A stretch of 64,000 nucleotides of DNA from NCBI GenBank assembly GCA_030267965.1, contig BRYA01000062.1, forward strand, positions 7,234-71,233, in the 5' to 3' direction. Each line of letters opens with the position of its first letter. Position 1 is the stretch's first letter. Both the position numbers and the translations under genes were made by a program. Origin of the DNA: Triparma columacea (Eukaryota; Sar; Bolidophyceae; Parmales; Triparmaceae). The notes under the pieces are model-generated. The model did no database searches. It saw only the letters and a list, made by a program, of their open reading frames with translations, and was not told the origin of the DNA. Below are positions 18,463 through 30,430 of this stretch, one piece after another.

Positions 18463-20594
18463 ATGGCCACCACAGCCATTGCCCCGAGCAATGGTGCTGC
18501 GCCCAAGTCGACGACCTTTCACTACAAGCCTCTGAAGGAGCCCGTAAAGGGCCTTGCACGCGGCAAGTCGTCCCGTGGAATCGGGGTCCCTTACCTCTCA
18601 ACCCTCAACGATGAGGAGATCACCAAGGACCTCCAGGCGATTGATAAGTTTAGTCTCATGGCGCAGAATTACTCCTCCCAGCTTCACTCCCACCTCAATA
18701 ACATCAACGGGAACGCCCCCCAGAGCTATGACCCCAGCGAGGTTGTCCTTCAGCAAGAGCAGAGTTACAGGAAGTACAAGCAGAAGTCTGAAAAGCTGCA
18801 GCCTGCCAAGCCCGCCCTCGCCCCTGAGGAGGAGAGGAAGGTTATCGCCCAGAAGAAGAAGCTCGCTAACGCCGAGGCCACCCGCGAGCTCCTCGAGACC
18901 CAGTACATGTCCCTCCGCGCCCACTACGTGTCCGCCTCCCAGCGCCTCGCGACGTCTAGGCTGGGGACGGACGCAGTCACCAAGGCACTGCATGGACTGG
19001 TGGAGAGGAGGGCGACCAGCATGGCATTCAGGAGAGTCAGGCTCGCCATTGCGAGGGAAGGTGAGGAATGGAAAGGACTGGACGGGCTGGGAAGGCAAGG
19101 GAAGCAAGCACAGCAGACTTGACAACAGTTCTATCTGCAAAAACCATTTCGTCAATCAACACGCAATTCCAAATACTAACGCAACACTACGGGCCCCCCT
19201 CCCTTTGCTCTTACCTCCCTCCCTCGCAGTCCTCGGGGTCCTCAGAGCCAGGAATAAGGCCGGGACGGAGAAGCCCGCCAAGGGAAAGAAGCCCAGCAAG
19301 GCCGCCGCCGCCGCCGCGGCCGATGACGCCATGGACGTCGACGGCAACGGGAACCTTAGCGAGTGCTGGGACAAGGTGGAGAAGGGCCTTCTCGAGGCCG
19401 AGCTCGCCTGCTCTGATGAGAGCCTCGAGGTTTCCTGCTTGAGCGCGCACGGCGTGGGGGGCAACGGCGGGTCAAAGGCCAAGGGCGGCAAGGGGGACGG
19501 AAAGAGGGGCAACAAGAGCCTCAAGGCCCAGGTTGCACTGAGCCAGGGAGGGCAAAGGAACAGCGTCATTACGTGGGAGAACAGCCCGCTCCCCAGCACC
19601 CCGCATGGGCTCCCGCTGCTCCTTAGCGTCCTCGGGGCCACCCCCGACAAGACGGCTGCCGCTAGCTACGGAGGAATCTTCGGGAGCTCTGATAAGGAGC
19701 TGACATGGCTCGAGGTCGGCATGCCTCGGAGCATGAACGTCAGAGAGGACGAGAGCGAAAGCCTCGTCTTCATCAAGGAGGAGTGCAGCAAGATGAGGCA
19801 GAGGACCGTGGACCTCAGGAGGGAGACCATGGAACTCCAGAGGAAGACCGTATTGCAGAGGAGGGAGGGGGAGAAGATCAACGCAAACATCACCATGTAC
19901 AGGACCGAGACCGAAGCCGTCCTCGGCAGGCATCACCTCGTGCTTGAGACGCCCGAGGCTAAGGAGGCGAGGTAAGAACGGACAGGAATGGACAAGTATG
20001 TCGTGGCCTCCTCTAACTCAATTTCGCAACCCTTTCATCGACCTACCTTTTCGCTCAATCCTTGCCCCCCGCAGCAAGACTCTCAGGGACAGGGAGGAGA
20101 TGATGGAGAGGAAGCAGAGGGAGGCCGAAGAGCAGAGGGCGGCCGAGGAGGACACCGAGTCCCAAAACGAGGACGACGGCAGCGACGAGGACGGCTCGGC
20201 AGGGGCTAACGGAGGGGGGGAGGCCGGAGGCGTAGACAGCGGGGAGGACGCGAAGAATTCTAATATAGGAGGCCTCGGTAATTTGATCACCGGGGCCGAG
20301 GGAGTCCTCGGGGACGCTGCTACTTCCAACGGCGGGGAGGCGGAGGGAAGCTCCGAGGAGGGGGCGGCGGCTGACGGGGACACGCAGGGGGTCAGGATGG
20401 ACGCAGAGGGGGGGGCGGATGAGGGGGAGATCGAGGGAGGGGCTTTGGGGGAGGCGGCTGAATCTGACGCGTCTGTTACTGAGGCAGCGACAGGGAAGGG
20501 GAAGGGAAGGGGAAGGGGGAGGGGAAGGGGAAGGGGCAAGAAGAGGGGACCAGCGCCGGGAGGAGCGGCTGCCAAGAGGGCAAGGAGAAGGTAG
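18463..20594 (+). CDS. Coiled-coil protein with acidic and Gly-Arg-rich tail, probably nuclear
   Basis: An unrecognised protein of 619 residues in three exons (18463-19060, 19230-19971, 20075-20594), with consistent phases. The first 200 residues are helical and charged (APEEERKVIAQKKKLANAE, ETQYMSLRAHYVSASQRLAT). The middle has an Ala-rich, Lys-rich linker (KGKKPSKAAAAAAADDAMD) and a second long coiled coil (EECSKMRQRTVDLRRETMEL, QRKTVLQRREGEKINANITM). The C-terminal third is acidic and low in complexity, ending in a GKGRGRGRG-type basic tail (GKKRGPAPGG, KRARRR) that would act as a nuclear localisation or nucleic-acid-binding segment. A role in chromatin or a transcription complex is possible but not shown. 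Codon use matches its neighbours. Confidence 0.8.
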
Positions 20595-20721
20595 GAGGGT
20601 GGAAGGTGAGGTTGGCGTGGGGGTAGGGGTGGGTGGAGAACTAAAGTGGTTGATGATGATGATGATGATGGTGGATAAGAAGGGTTACAGAAACTATTTC
20701 AGAGAAAACCTCGTACGGCTA

Positions 20722-21042
20722 TTATTCTTCGTCGCGGAAATCTAGCTTCATCTTGACAGTACCGCTATTCGACCCCCCCTTATCATCCCACGTCTCTGTC
20801 ATTTCAACCGCCGCATCCTCAAGATCAAGATCTCCATCCCACAACCCTTCATCGTCATCATCATCGTCATCAAACGCCCCCTCGACCATATCGTTAAACT
20901 CCTTCCTGCTTAGGGGCTTGTATCTGCCGAAATCTTCGCCCGAGTGAACGCCCCTAATCCTCTTGCACACCTTATAGAGGAGGTAACCAAGCACGAGGAG
21001 CACCAGGACTAGGAATATGTCCACAACTACAGATGAGACCAT
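20722..21042 (-). CDS. Small single-pass membrane protein with acidic cytosolic tail
   Basis: A 106-residue protein. A single N-terminal hydrophobic helix (MVSSVVVDIFLVLVLLVLGY) is followed by LLYKVCKRIRG, whose basic residues suggest the C-terminus is cytosolic. The tail contains FGRYKPLSRKEFNDMVEGAF, an Asp run and many acidic residues. The ATG at 21042 is chosen because the helix begins directly after it; the frame is open further upstream only through non-ATG codons. No family is recognised. It converges on the gene ending at 20594. Confidence 0.65.
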   Translation of the reverse strand: MVSSVVVDIFLVLVLLVLGYLLYKVCKRIRGVHSGEDFGRYKPLSRKEFNDMVEGAFDDDDDDDEGLWDGDLDLEDAAVEMTETWDDKGGSNSGTVKMKLDFRDEE

Positions 21043-21338
21043 GGAGTTTCCTTGTGATTTTCTATGTCTTACTGTGTATATACGCTGTCTGTCTGCGTGA
21101 AAGCGCTCTAGATGTGTCACCCAAGAGGTTTTCAAGCCGGGTTCTCTCCGGTGGATCTGCTACCTGTTGCTAACTAAGCTCAGTAAGAATTTGGGGGGAT
21201 GTTCGCAGTATATTTAGGCGTGTCTTGGGGTATTTATGGGCTGGGTTAACGTAGATTCAGCTAAACTATCTCCAGAGTGACACTTGAAATTAGGCTGATA
21301 AATTTCCTCATCAATCCACTCTTTTATTTACCTGCTCA

Positions 21339-21991
21339 ATGGCTAGTCGAGGTTACATAGAACTGGCTGCTGGTGTATCGTGCATAATTGGAGCTGGGTA
21401 TCTTTACTTTGGTCCCTCTTCAGTTTCCACTGATATCCCAACAGCAGTCGATCTTTGGTCGCTGAATCATCAAGGTTCCACTGATACTAAACCGTCGCTC
21501 GCCGTCCTGAACACTTCATCCCCTGCTGGAGTTGTACCAGCCCCAATGGGAAACTTGTCCGCCGCTGGTCGATCTTCTTCTGCCAGTCCCTTCTCCTCGA
21601 TCGAAGCAAACAAACCATCCCTCTTTGATGTCAAGATTGGCTACGTTCCGCCTGCATCGAGCGTGGGTTTTGACGGCCCTGTGGCTCTCAAAAATACGGT
21701 CGTGGGGGAGGTTCTGGATGTATTAAATGATAAGGTTGGACCTCATGGAGCCTATCACTTGTGCAGGTGAGTGAGAGGAGGGTGTGAAAGAATACATGCA
21801 AGCAAATACATGTGCGTGCGTACAGTATGAATCCTCACCCCCCACTTCACCCCCGATCTTGCCAACACAGACGGAAGGCGAAGGATGGAAAGGGCGCAGA
21901 ATTGGGATGGGTACCAACTCGGTTCCTTATAAAGTTGGACAGTAGCGGGAAAGAAATAGTACCTGAAGCACCACCACAGTTAACGCGATAA
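21339..21991 (+). CDS. Small membrane-anchored protein, unknown
   Basis: Two exons (21339-21766 and 21871-21991) join in phase to give 182 residues. An N-terminal hydrophobic anchor (ELAAGVSCIIGAGYLYFGPS) is followed by a Ser/Pro-rich linker (about residues 30-95). A compact C-terminal region follows (SLFDVKIGYVPPASSVGF, GEVLDVLNDKVGPHGAYHLC, GAELGWVPTRFLIKLDSSGK). The donor is CAG|GTGAGT and the acceptor is CCAACACAG. No family is recognised. The anchor could be a signal-anchor or a mitochondrial inner-membrane segment. Confidence 0.7.
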
Positions 21992-22082
21992 AGGGAAGCT
22001 GTAGAAGTGATGAAGTGCCTTTGATTTAATTACACCCCTGATCCTTCCCACCTCGTGACCTCAACTAACCCCGCAGCTGACC

Positions 22083-22742
22083 TCACTTTCCCTCCTCCTC
22101 CACCCCCTCCTCCCTGACCCTCTTTCTGTCCTCCTCCACCTCTTTCTCAACGTCAGGAAATTCAATGACGATTCTCTTCTTCTCCGGCACGTGCCTTCGG
22201 CACTTGACACCGGACATACCAAACATCTTCCTGCTCGCCTTGCACTGGTCCGAGTCGTGGTACTTGTCACTGAGGTAGACCACCTCCTTTATCCCACTCT
22301 GAATGATCATCTTGGCGCACTCATTGCAAGGGAAGAGTGCCACGTAGATCCTCGCACCCCGGACGTCAGCGCTGCACTTGTTGAGAATGGCATTTACCTC
22401 GGCATGGCACACGTAGGGGTACTTGGTTTCTAACATAGGGCCAACTCGGGACCAAGGCAGGGCGTCGTCGGGGCACCCGGCCGGGAACCCATTGTAGCCT
22501 ATACCGACGATCCTGTTGGATGAGTTCACTATGCAAGCCCCAACCTGAGTCGAGGGGTCCTTGGATCGCATCGCAGATAGGAACGCCACTGAGGTGAAGT
22601 AGTCGTCCCAGGACAGGTAGTCAGACCTCGGCCCGGCCGCGGATGTCGCGGCGGATGTCGCGGCAGACGACGAAGTTGAAGCGTTCTCCTTGTCATCGCC
22701 TTCAGATCCCAGGTTTCCTTTGGACTTCTTGGCAGGGGGCAT
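22083..22742 (-). CDS. Deoxycytidylate (dCMP) deaminase
   Basis: Converts dCMP to dUMP, the main route to dTMP precursors. The protein has 219 residues, counted from ATG 22742 ([10 protein letters not shown]). After a Ser/Ala-rich leader the deaminase fold starts at [20 protein letters not shown]. The zinc site is visible as CHAEVN (His113, Glu115) and PCNECAK (Cys139, Cys142), with the substrate block [12 protein letters not shown]. The frame is open for about 75 codons upstream of this ATG; that stretch does not resemble the family and is probably 5' UTR. The Lys-rich start PAKKSK may be a nuclear localisation signal. The C-terminus is acidic ([17 protein letters not shown]). Confidence 0.93.
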   Translation of the reverse strand: MPPAKKSKGNLGSEGDDKENASTSSSAATSAATSAAGPRSDYLSWDDYFTSVAFLSAMRSKDPSTQVGACIVNSSNRIVGIGYNGFPAGCPDDALPWSRVGPMLETKYPYVCHAEVNAILNKCSADVRGARIYVALFPCNECAKMIIQSGIKEVVYLSDKYHDSDQCKASRKMFGMSGVKCRRHVPEKKRIVIEFPDVEKEVEEDRKRVREEGVEEEGK

Positions 22743-23022
22743 AAAGGCTCCACTTGAGGGAGAGTTCCGCGACAGCGGCCTCTCGAATGTGTCTGAGATG
22801 AGGCGAAGGGGTGAGGGGAGGACCGATTCGAGTGGGTGAGAACGATCAGGCACACACTCCCTCCATGATACCAAGCAATCTTGGCAATCAATCAGTCGCC
22901 CACAAGAAAAACAACATAAAGGAATTCGGAGATGGGGGGAATGGTGCCTCAACCCAGTCTTAACCACGTCTTACAACGGGAAATCTCCCATAAATCTTTC
23001 TAAATCCCCTCCTCAGTCAGCA

Positions 23023-23210
23023 TTACTCACCCCTCCTCTCGAGGGCATTCCCGCTGCCCTTTCCCTTCACACTTTCCGGGCTACATCCTTCACAGCAGTT
23101 TGACATAACAGCAACAACGACCACCAAAATCAGAAAATATAGGGTAAATGAAATCGCCAGCGTGACTCTGTGTGCTTTTAATGCGACTTTGTGGGGAAAC
23201 CACAACCAGG
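23023..23210 (-). other. Exon-like hydrophobic open frame
   Basis: A minus-strand open stretch encodes FPHKVALKAHRVTLAISF, a hydrophobic helix (TLYFLILVVVVAVM) and a Cys/Gly-rich segment (SNCCEGCSPESVKGKGSG). It runs into a good donor (GGTGAGT) at about 23033. It may be a coding exon of a small membrane protein, or a 5' exon of the dCMP deaminase transcript. No ATG precedes the hydrophobic part in frame, so no gene model is offered. Confidence 0.3.
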
Positions 23211-23242
23211 GGCTTCACCTACCCAAAACATTCCCACCAAAT

Positions 23243-25296
23243 ATGGAGAAGCAGCTCCAGCTAGACGAGAAGGTGGGTCGGGCTGTGATTAAGTTGGGAT
23301 GTCTTTAGGCAGTCATTGCGTGAATCCTCCCCAAAACTCTTTGCATCAGCCACACCTACAATTCGTCGATCTCGGAACAATTCGAGATGCCAAATTCAGC
23401 TAACCCACACTTATCTTCGCTCGATTCGAGCAGATTGTCGCAATGAGCCTGTACGATCCTGACGCTCCCCCACCTGCTCCCTTGCAGGTTGAGACGAAGA
23501 TGTCAAAGTCTGCAATGAAGAAGGTGGGTGGTTCACGGGTCTCGTGTATGGTTGGGTAGTGGGTGAACGAAGCGAAGTTAGGAGACTTGCAGGTGGTTTC
23601 TTTTTCTAATGTTGACCGATCCTCACCTCTCTCCTCCACACTCAGGCCGCTAAAGAGAAGCTGAACCCTAAAAAGGATAAGAAGGACAAGGCTGCCCTCA
23701 AGGCAGCCTGGGGTGCCGGTGGAAAGAAGGTGGGTCGATCGCCGTTGTAAAGTTTTCCGCCTTTCCGTTTCTTAACACCCCCCTCCCCCCTCGCTCACTT
23801 CGCTCGCGCCCTCCCATCACAGAAGGAGGCAAAGGTCGTGAAGAAGATAGATTTTGTCAACACCACCCCCCCCGGTGAGAAGAAGGACATGAGCGCCCCC
23901 ATGCTCGATGCCTACCATCCCCAGGCTGTTGAGGCCGCTTGGGGCTCGTGGTGGGAGAAGAGGGGTTTTTTCGGTTGCGACCCTGCCTTCGGCAAGGGTA
24001 AGGACCCCAAGAAGGACAAGTTCGTCATGGTGATTCCTCCGCCCAACGTCACCGGAAGCCTTCACCTTGGCCACGCACTCACGGCAGCGGTTGAGGACAC
24101 GCTTACAAGGTGGCACAGGATGTCGGGGCACGCAACCATGTACGTTCCTGGAACCGATCACGCCGGAATCGCCACTCAGAGTGTTGTAGAGAAGCAGCTC
24201 ATGAAGAACGACGGTATCACAAGGCACGAGGTCGGGAGGGAGAACTTCGTCAAGAAGGTTTGGGAGTGGAAGGAGGAGTACGGCACCAAAATCACCAAGC
24301 AGCTTCGCTTCCTCGGTACCTCTGTGGACTGGTCTCGGGAGAGGTTCACCATGGACGAGAAGTGCAGCAAGGCCGTTATTGAGGCTTTCAATAGATTCAA
24401 GGAGTCGGGGATCCTCTACCGCGACACCCGCCTAGGGAACTGGTCTTGCGCCCTCAAGAGCGCAATCTCTGACATTGAGGTCGACACCCTCGAGCTTGAG
24501 GGGAGGACCTTCCTCAACGTCCCCAACCACAAGGGCAATCCCAAGGACAAGAACGGCAAGTACGAGTTCGGAGTCATTACGAGCTTCTTTTACGAGGTCG
24601 AGGGAACTGGAGAGAAGGTAGAGATCGCCACAACCCGTCTAGAGACCATGCTCGGCGACACTGCCGTTGCCATCCACCCCGAGGACAAGAGGTACAAGCA
24701 CCTTCACGGAAAGCATGTCATCCATCCCTTCAGCGGGCGTAGGATCCCCTTCATCCTCGACAGTATCCTCGTCGACATGGAGAAGGGAACAGGAGTCGTG
24801 AAGGTGACCCCCGCGCACGACCCGAAGGATTACCAGACGGGCAAGAGGCACAATTTGGAGTTCCTCACCATGCTCAACGAGGACGGAAGCATTAACGAGA
24901 TGGGTGGAGAGCAGTTCGCGGGAATGATGAGGTACGACGCTAGGATTGCCATCGAGGACGCCCTCAAGGAGAAGGGCTTGCTCGGGGAGAAAAAGCCCAA
25001 CAAGATGAACATTGGTACCTGCAGCAGATCAGGAGACATCCTTGAGCCTCGCATCACCCCCCAGTGGTACGTTAACTGCAAGGGTATGGCGGCTCGCGCC
25101 TGCGAGGCCGTCAGGGATGGATCGCTCAAGATTGTTCCCAAGGAGCACGAGAAGGTGAGGACACGGGGGGGCAAATAATACCTCGGTACCTCGGTTGGTG
25201 GGAGAGCAACACACACAACACGCATTGTAGCGCTAACTAACCCCCTCGTCTCCCCTCCCCTACCCCTATTAGACCTGGTTCCACTGGCTCGAGAAC

Positions 25297-25334
<38 letters not shown>

Positions 25335-26967
25335 ACACAGGATCCCCGCCTGGTTCGCGACTAAGAAGGGCGAAAGTGGAGTCGACAAGAACTCAATGGC
25401 CAACAACGACCGCTGGATCGTCGCTCGTAACGAGGAGGAGGCCCTTGAGAAGGCCGCCAAGTTCCTCAACTGCCCCGCTTCCGAGGTTGTCTTGGACAGA
25501 GAGGATGACGTGCTCGACACCTGGTTCTCCTCAGGACTCTTCCCTTTCTCCGTCTTTGGCTGGCCCGACAACACCGAGGACTTGGAGGCGTTCTACCCCA
25601 CTTCCCTGCTCGAGACCGGGCTGGACATCATCTTCTTCTGGGTAGCTAGGATGGTCATGATGGGACTACAGCTCACGGACAAGCTCCCCTTCCACACTGT
25701 CTACCTCCACGCCATGGTAAGGGACAAAAATGGAAGGAAAATGTCCAAGTCCCTTGGAAACGTCATTGACCCCCTCGAGGTCATCCGTGGCTGCACCCTC
25801 GAGTCCCTTTACGGCAAGCTTGAGAATGGGAACCTTCCCAAGAAGGAGGTCGAGAGGGCCAAGAAGGATCAGAAGGCCGACTTCCCTGATGGAATCCCCG
25901 AGTGCGGTTCCGACGCCCTCCGCTTCGGGCTCCTCGCGTATACGGTGCAGGGCCGCGACGTGAACCTTGATATTAAACGCGTCGTCGGCTACAGGCAGTT
26001 CTGCAACAAGCTCTGGAACGCTACCAAGTTTGCCATCCAGTTCCTTGACGACTTCAAGCCCGTCCAGCAACTTGGCAAGGTCGCTATGGAGAGTGGCAAG
26101 ATGTCTCCCGCGGACTACTGGATGATGAGTAGGCTCAACACCAGGGTGGCCAACATGAATACCCTCCTTTCGAAGTACGAGTTCGGAATGAGCCAGCAGA
26201 ACGGTTATAACTTTTGGCTCGAGGAGATCTCCCGCACCTACATGGAGGCGATCAAGCCCGTCGTTTACGACAAGAGCGACGAAAACAAAGATGCGAGGTG
26301 GGCCGCTCAGGCCACCCTCTGGTTATCCCTCGAGTGCGGCCTTAAGCTCCTCCACCCCATGATGCCCTTCGTCACGGAGGAGCTCTGGCAGAGGCTCCCC
26401 GGCCGCGGAACCCTCGGTAAAGATGAGCCCGAGACCATCATGCTTGCTCCCTACCCCGAGGAGGTTGCGGGTTGGACAAACAAGGAGATTGAGGATGACA
26501 TGGAGACCGTCACTGCCATCGTCGGTGGTATGTCAAAGCTGAGGGACACCTACAGCATTGCTGCAAAGGACAGGCCCGAATTCTACGTCAAGACCACCTC
26601 GGAGCGTGTCAAGAAGGTCTGCGGAACCCAGAAGAGGGACATTGAGACCCTCGGCAAGGGTAAGATCATCGTCGACAAGGTAGCGTCGAAGAGTTGCGCT
26701 GTCAACGTCGTTGATGACGGACTCACGCTCTACATGGACCTTAAGGGAATGGTCGACTTCGGGAAGGAGCTCAAGAAGCTGGAGAAGCAAAAGAAGAAGA
26801 TCGAGTACGAAGTCACCATGATTGAGAACAAGATGAACGACGAAAACTACGATCGCGCTAGTGACAAGGTGAAGGTAAGGAACGCGGAGGACCTAGCTAA
26901 GAATAGGGCAAAACTGGATGAGATCATGACAGCTATGAAGAACTTTGAGGAGCTCGCGAAAGCTTGA
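23243..26967 (+). CDS. Valyl-tRNA synthetase, cytosolic type
   Basis: A class I aminoacyl-tRNA synthetase that charges tRNA-Val. Five exons (23243-23272, 23434-23523, 23646-23729, 23823-25154, 25273-26967) give 1076 residues, all in phase 0. The 30-nt first exon encodes [13 protein letters not shown] at 23443 within exon 2 ([10 protein letters not shown]) is an alternative start. After a Lys-rich extension, the HIGH motif is seen in [16 protein letters not shown] and KMSKS in [10 protein letters not shown]. The editing domain ([28 protein letters not shown]) lies between them. A C-terminal coiled-coil tRNA-binding arm ([35 protein letters not shown]) is present. The Lys-rich N-terminal extension and lack of a targeting leader favour the cytosolic enzyme. 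Confidence 0.95.
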
Positions 26968-27115
26968 GGAGGGCGGGGGATGGAGAAGGATGGTATGGTG
27001 TAGGGAGGCGCGGGGGGGGAGCTAAAGTACAGTTGAGAAGGCAATGATTTGTGGTTTGAACCCTTGTATTTCATTCTTAGAGAGGTAGTTTTACCACTTT
27101 TCTTGGCGTTTGTGG

Positions 27116-28649
27116 CTAAGTGATGCGGTGATATGACATTTCGTCGTCAGAGGTACTATATTCCGACATTTCCATTTCGTCTTCAGTGACAGAATCATCG
27201 TTCTTGACGACATCATTATCCTTCTTTCTCCTGGCAACAAACGTCTTCGTAACCCAAAGGAGGCCAACAAAAGCAGCCAAGAAGCCGACAAGTCGGGCTT
27301 TAAGTAAAGTGGCTTCTCGCGTGTCGTTCCCTATGGCTACGGTGAGCAAAAAGAGTTGTGAGCGGAAACAGTTTGGAGCCTCCCAAAGATACCCTCCTAG
27401 CACTTATCCCTCACTTCTCACCTTCCATTATCCTATTGTAACACGTCGTTCCCTTGACGCACTCGGTGACCGAACTTTGGCATAAAAGATCAGCACATAT
27501 GTCGTAGGTGTTCCTGTGAAGAGTGAAGCGAGTGTGACGATCGGAGACGAACAAGTTAGATGGGGTGCCTTCGGATCGCCTCTCAAAAGCTTATTCTCAC
27601 CTTAAGCAGACATAGCACTTGTCGTTAGACCACCAATTGACTCCAATAGCGGTGTACTTCTGTAGTGGGAGGGCGCGCGTGGAGAAGAGGAGGTTAGCTG
27701 AGGCCCGGTTTAAGAAGCATTGAGCCTGCAAAACTAAGAGTCCACACGCACCTCGATTGAGCTAACTTCCTTGGACTGGATCGTAGTCTTGGTGGTGCCG
27801 TCGTTGGTAGCATCCCACCAGCTGCCTGTGGCTCCTTGAGCACAAGCCGAGTCAGTGAAATAATTTAGGTACAACCTATCATGATTTTCCGGGTTGGTCA
27901 TTGAGCATCCGATCTGGGCGTAGACCTTCAAGGTCTCGCCTGATTGGGTGGTGACGGTGACTTCATTACAATCGCCGGTTACTCCAGAACCTTCCCACTT
28001 CCCGTACGCATTGACGAAGTCAGCGACGCTGCTAATGTAGTACCTGCGGTTCTTGTACGTCTTGCAGCCCTGATCCCCTGAGGCGAGCGAAGCGAATGTA
28101 GTGAGAGAAGCGAATGTAGTCAGCGATGTGTGTACAGCAAGTGCCAGCAAGTGCGTAACAAAAAAGCCGAAGGAAGGGAGATAAGAGCTGCCGGGGCGAT
28201 GAGGGAACGTTGCAATCGGCTCTCACCTTTATCTGACATTCTCCGCATCAAGTGCTGCTCGTTTGTATCATCGTACCACCAAGCAGTATTGTTGCTGACA
28301 ACGTTGTCACTATCGTACTCATAATAACCTTTACCACAGTTGTCCTTTGTGCCTGTGACCCCAGGTTCCCATCCCTCTCCAGAACCAGCCCAAGCTATCG
28401 TGTGGAAACCATTGGAATGAATGCACGCAAGGGGTGCAAGTTGGGAAATTGGGTATGACGTGGCATTGCAGTACGCTGTGGGGTCGATTTGGGGGGTCAA
28501 GTATGACAAAAAGCGAGACTAGGATGAGAATATGAGGGGAAAGTGGACATAAGGTGTCGAGTCGTCCTGTTTTGGCCATAATTTCACTACTTACGCATGG
28601 TTATGAGCACATAAAATGCGATGTCGAAGCGTACACTGAACTTTATCAT
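27116..28649 (-). CDS. Secreted/type I membrane protein, Cys-rich ectodomain
   Basis: Six exons (28595-28649, 28227-28475, 27752-28077, 27601-27659, 27422-27513, 27116-27336) join in phase to give 333 residues. A short hydrophobic leader (MIKFSVRFDIAFYVLITM) is followed by an ectodomain with at least a dozen Cys residues and N-glycosylation sites (NATS, NNTA, NDTR). It carries blocks such as YGKWEGSGVTGDCNEV and QIGCSMTNPENHDRLYLNYF. A single TM helix (LVGFLAAFVGLLWVTKTFVA) precedes RRKK and an acidic cytosolic tail. The acceptor CCCACAG was chosen for exon 2 because it alone keeps phase with exon 1. The family is unnamed. The divergent gene at 28764 has the same signal-ectodomain-TM plan and a similar Cys pattern (F.TDSAC...CYVC against FTDADC...CNAC), so the two are probably old paralogues. 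Confidence 0.75.
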
Positions 28650-28763
28650 AGTTCGAGCGGAAGGGGGGTGCCTTCTCAGTAAGTCGAAGGTTTTGATTCA
28701 AACTTGAGCTTAGTTTCAGGTTTCTCCAAAAACGAAAAATTAGAGATTTAAACCTTGTCTAAG

Positions 28764-30430
28764 ATGAAATTTGGAGCCACTTTGATCACTGCGCTCGCGC
28801 TTTTCGCTCCTGTCGTTCGATGTGAAGATGAGGATGAGAACAACGATGGCAACGATGCCGATGGTGAGTGTTGAAGTTATTTTTTGGAGGAAGAGGGGGC
28901 AGGCGGGCTGGGCGCGTCAGCTTTGGTCTGATTTTGGTTGTTGGGGGTCTCTCGATCGTACTGAATATTCGTGTTTATCGTTAATGCCTTCGTAATGTTG
29001 ACTGAGGCGTAGAATATATTGAGGGGTGCGACACATTGTGGAGAAATTGGGGTATTAATTCAAATTGGATCGAACCCGTGATGAGAGAAGACAGAAGACT
29101 CACACCATCCACCCTCGCCGAACGAAGCGTATGCTTACCAGGACGAAGATGGGGCGGAGGCTGGGAGTTGGTTGAACATCTACCACGAGGCTATGTTCTG
29201 TGCAAGGTGAGAGTGTGTGGAAACATGTTTACATCAAGGATGTATGTGTCTGTATGTTTACATCGTCATTCTGACAAAATATCCTCCCCGAACTCCCACC
29301 CCGCAGCTACAACAACCAGGACCAGATTATTTGGTCCTTCTACGACCAGTACAAGTGCAAAGACGACGGTCAGCAGACTACGATGGTCACCCCTGTCGCA
29401 GACTACGTCAAGAACCTTTATGATTCGATGAAGTTGGAGAACGAGATCAAGCAGGCTAACGGGGACGAGGATGCGATTGACGAGGACGATTTTGTCGAGG
29501 TGAGTGCTCGGCGCTCTGACACTCATAGCTCCTCCTACGACTGCCCTAATCCTTCGTCACTTCGCTACTCCCTGCCGCTCCTTATTGCTCTCTCCTCCCA
29601 CACCCTCACACCCATCGCAGCTCGATGAGACCTACCTCGAGTGCTACGACGCTGGGGACGGTTACTACTACTCCCTCGGCTGCAGCAGGCTCTCCAGCAA
29701 GCAGCTTGAGGTCATTTCCTTCACCGACGCCGACTGCCTCTACGAGACTGTTGACAGCGATGGAGAGGTTATCACCACCGGCATCGACGTCTCCGCCGCG
29801 CTCTACGCAGGGGGTTACGCCATGACCTTCAACCAATGCAACGCCTGCGTCGATATGAGCAACTACGCCGACGAGAACGAGGAGTACGACTGGGACGAGG
29901 TCAACGAGGACTCCCTTTGCACTGCGGAGTGGGACGAGAGTACCTACTGCGGCGTTGGAAGCGCCAGGGACAACGTCTGCCTTGCCTTGGGAGGGGTGGG
30001 AACCGACAACGTTTGGAACGCCAAGGACATTTTCTTCCTCACCACGCTCATCGTTGCCTTCTTCGGTATGATGGTCGTCATCGGGTAAGTGCTTAAAGAT
30101 AGTACCGTATACTGATGAGTGGCCCTCGGATAGAGCGCATAGCAGTCCAAATCACCTACTGCAATTCTTGCCCCCTCACACCACATACACATCCGCCCCT
30201 CGAGCAGAAAGAAGCGCACCGCAATGCCCGCCAAGGACCGCCTCCTCGAAGAGGCGTCCGCGGCGTCCCTTGGACTGAGGCGCACCCACCTTGCCGGCAT
30301 CTTCCTTGGCACCATCGTCGTCGTTACGGCCCTCGCCGCAAGCAAGCTCGTCCAGGCCACCATCGGGTTCTGCCTCATCGTCGATGTCATCACCTTCGTC
30401 TACCTCCTCAAGCTAACCCTCTTCAACTAG
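28764..30430 (+). CDS. Secreted/membrane protein with Cys-rich ectodomain and C-terminal TM helices
   Basis: Five exons (28764-28863, about 29098-29206, 29307-29499, 29621-30084, 30208-30430) give 362 residues. Exon 2 may start at 29128 instead; both acceptors keep frame. A clear signal peptide (MKFGATLITALALFAPVVRC) and an acidic stretch (EDEDENNDGNDAD) are followed by an ectodomain (SWLNIYHEAMFCAR, ECYDAGDGYYYSLGCSR, FNQCNACVDMSNYADE). Three TM helices complete the protein: one split by intron 4 (FFLTTLIVAFFGMMVVIG) and two at the end (HLAGIFLGTIVVVTALAA; LVQATIGFCLIVDVITFVYL). The function is unknown. Its start is 114 bp from the divergent start at 28649, so the pair probably shares a promoter. 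Confidence 0.75.

Noticed and set aside
22743..22967. N-terminal extension of dCMP deaminase to 22967
   Set aside because: The added 75 residues have no resemblance to the family and contain no leader-like pattern. The ATG at 22742 suits family length.
29065..29090. B-box-like GGTTCGATCCA on the minus strand, possible tRNA gene
   Set aside because: The flanking bases cannot form a T stem or an acceptor stem, there is no A box upstream, and the site is inside an intron of the membrane-protein gene.
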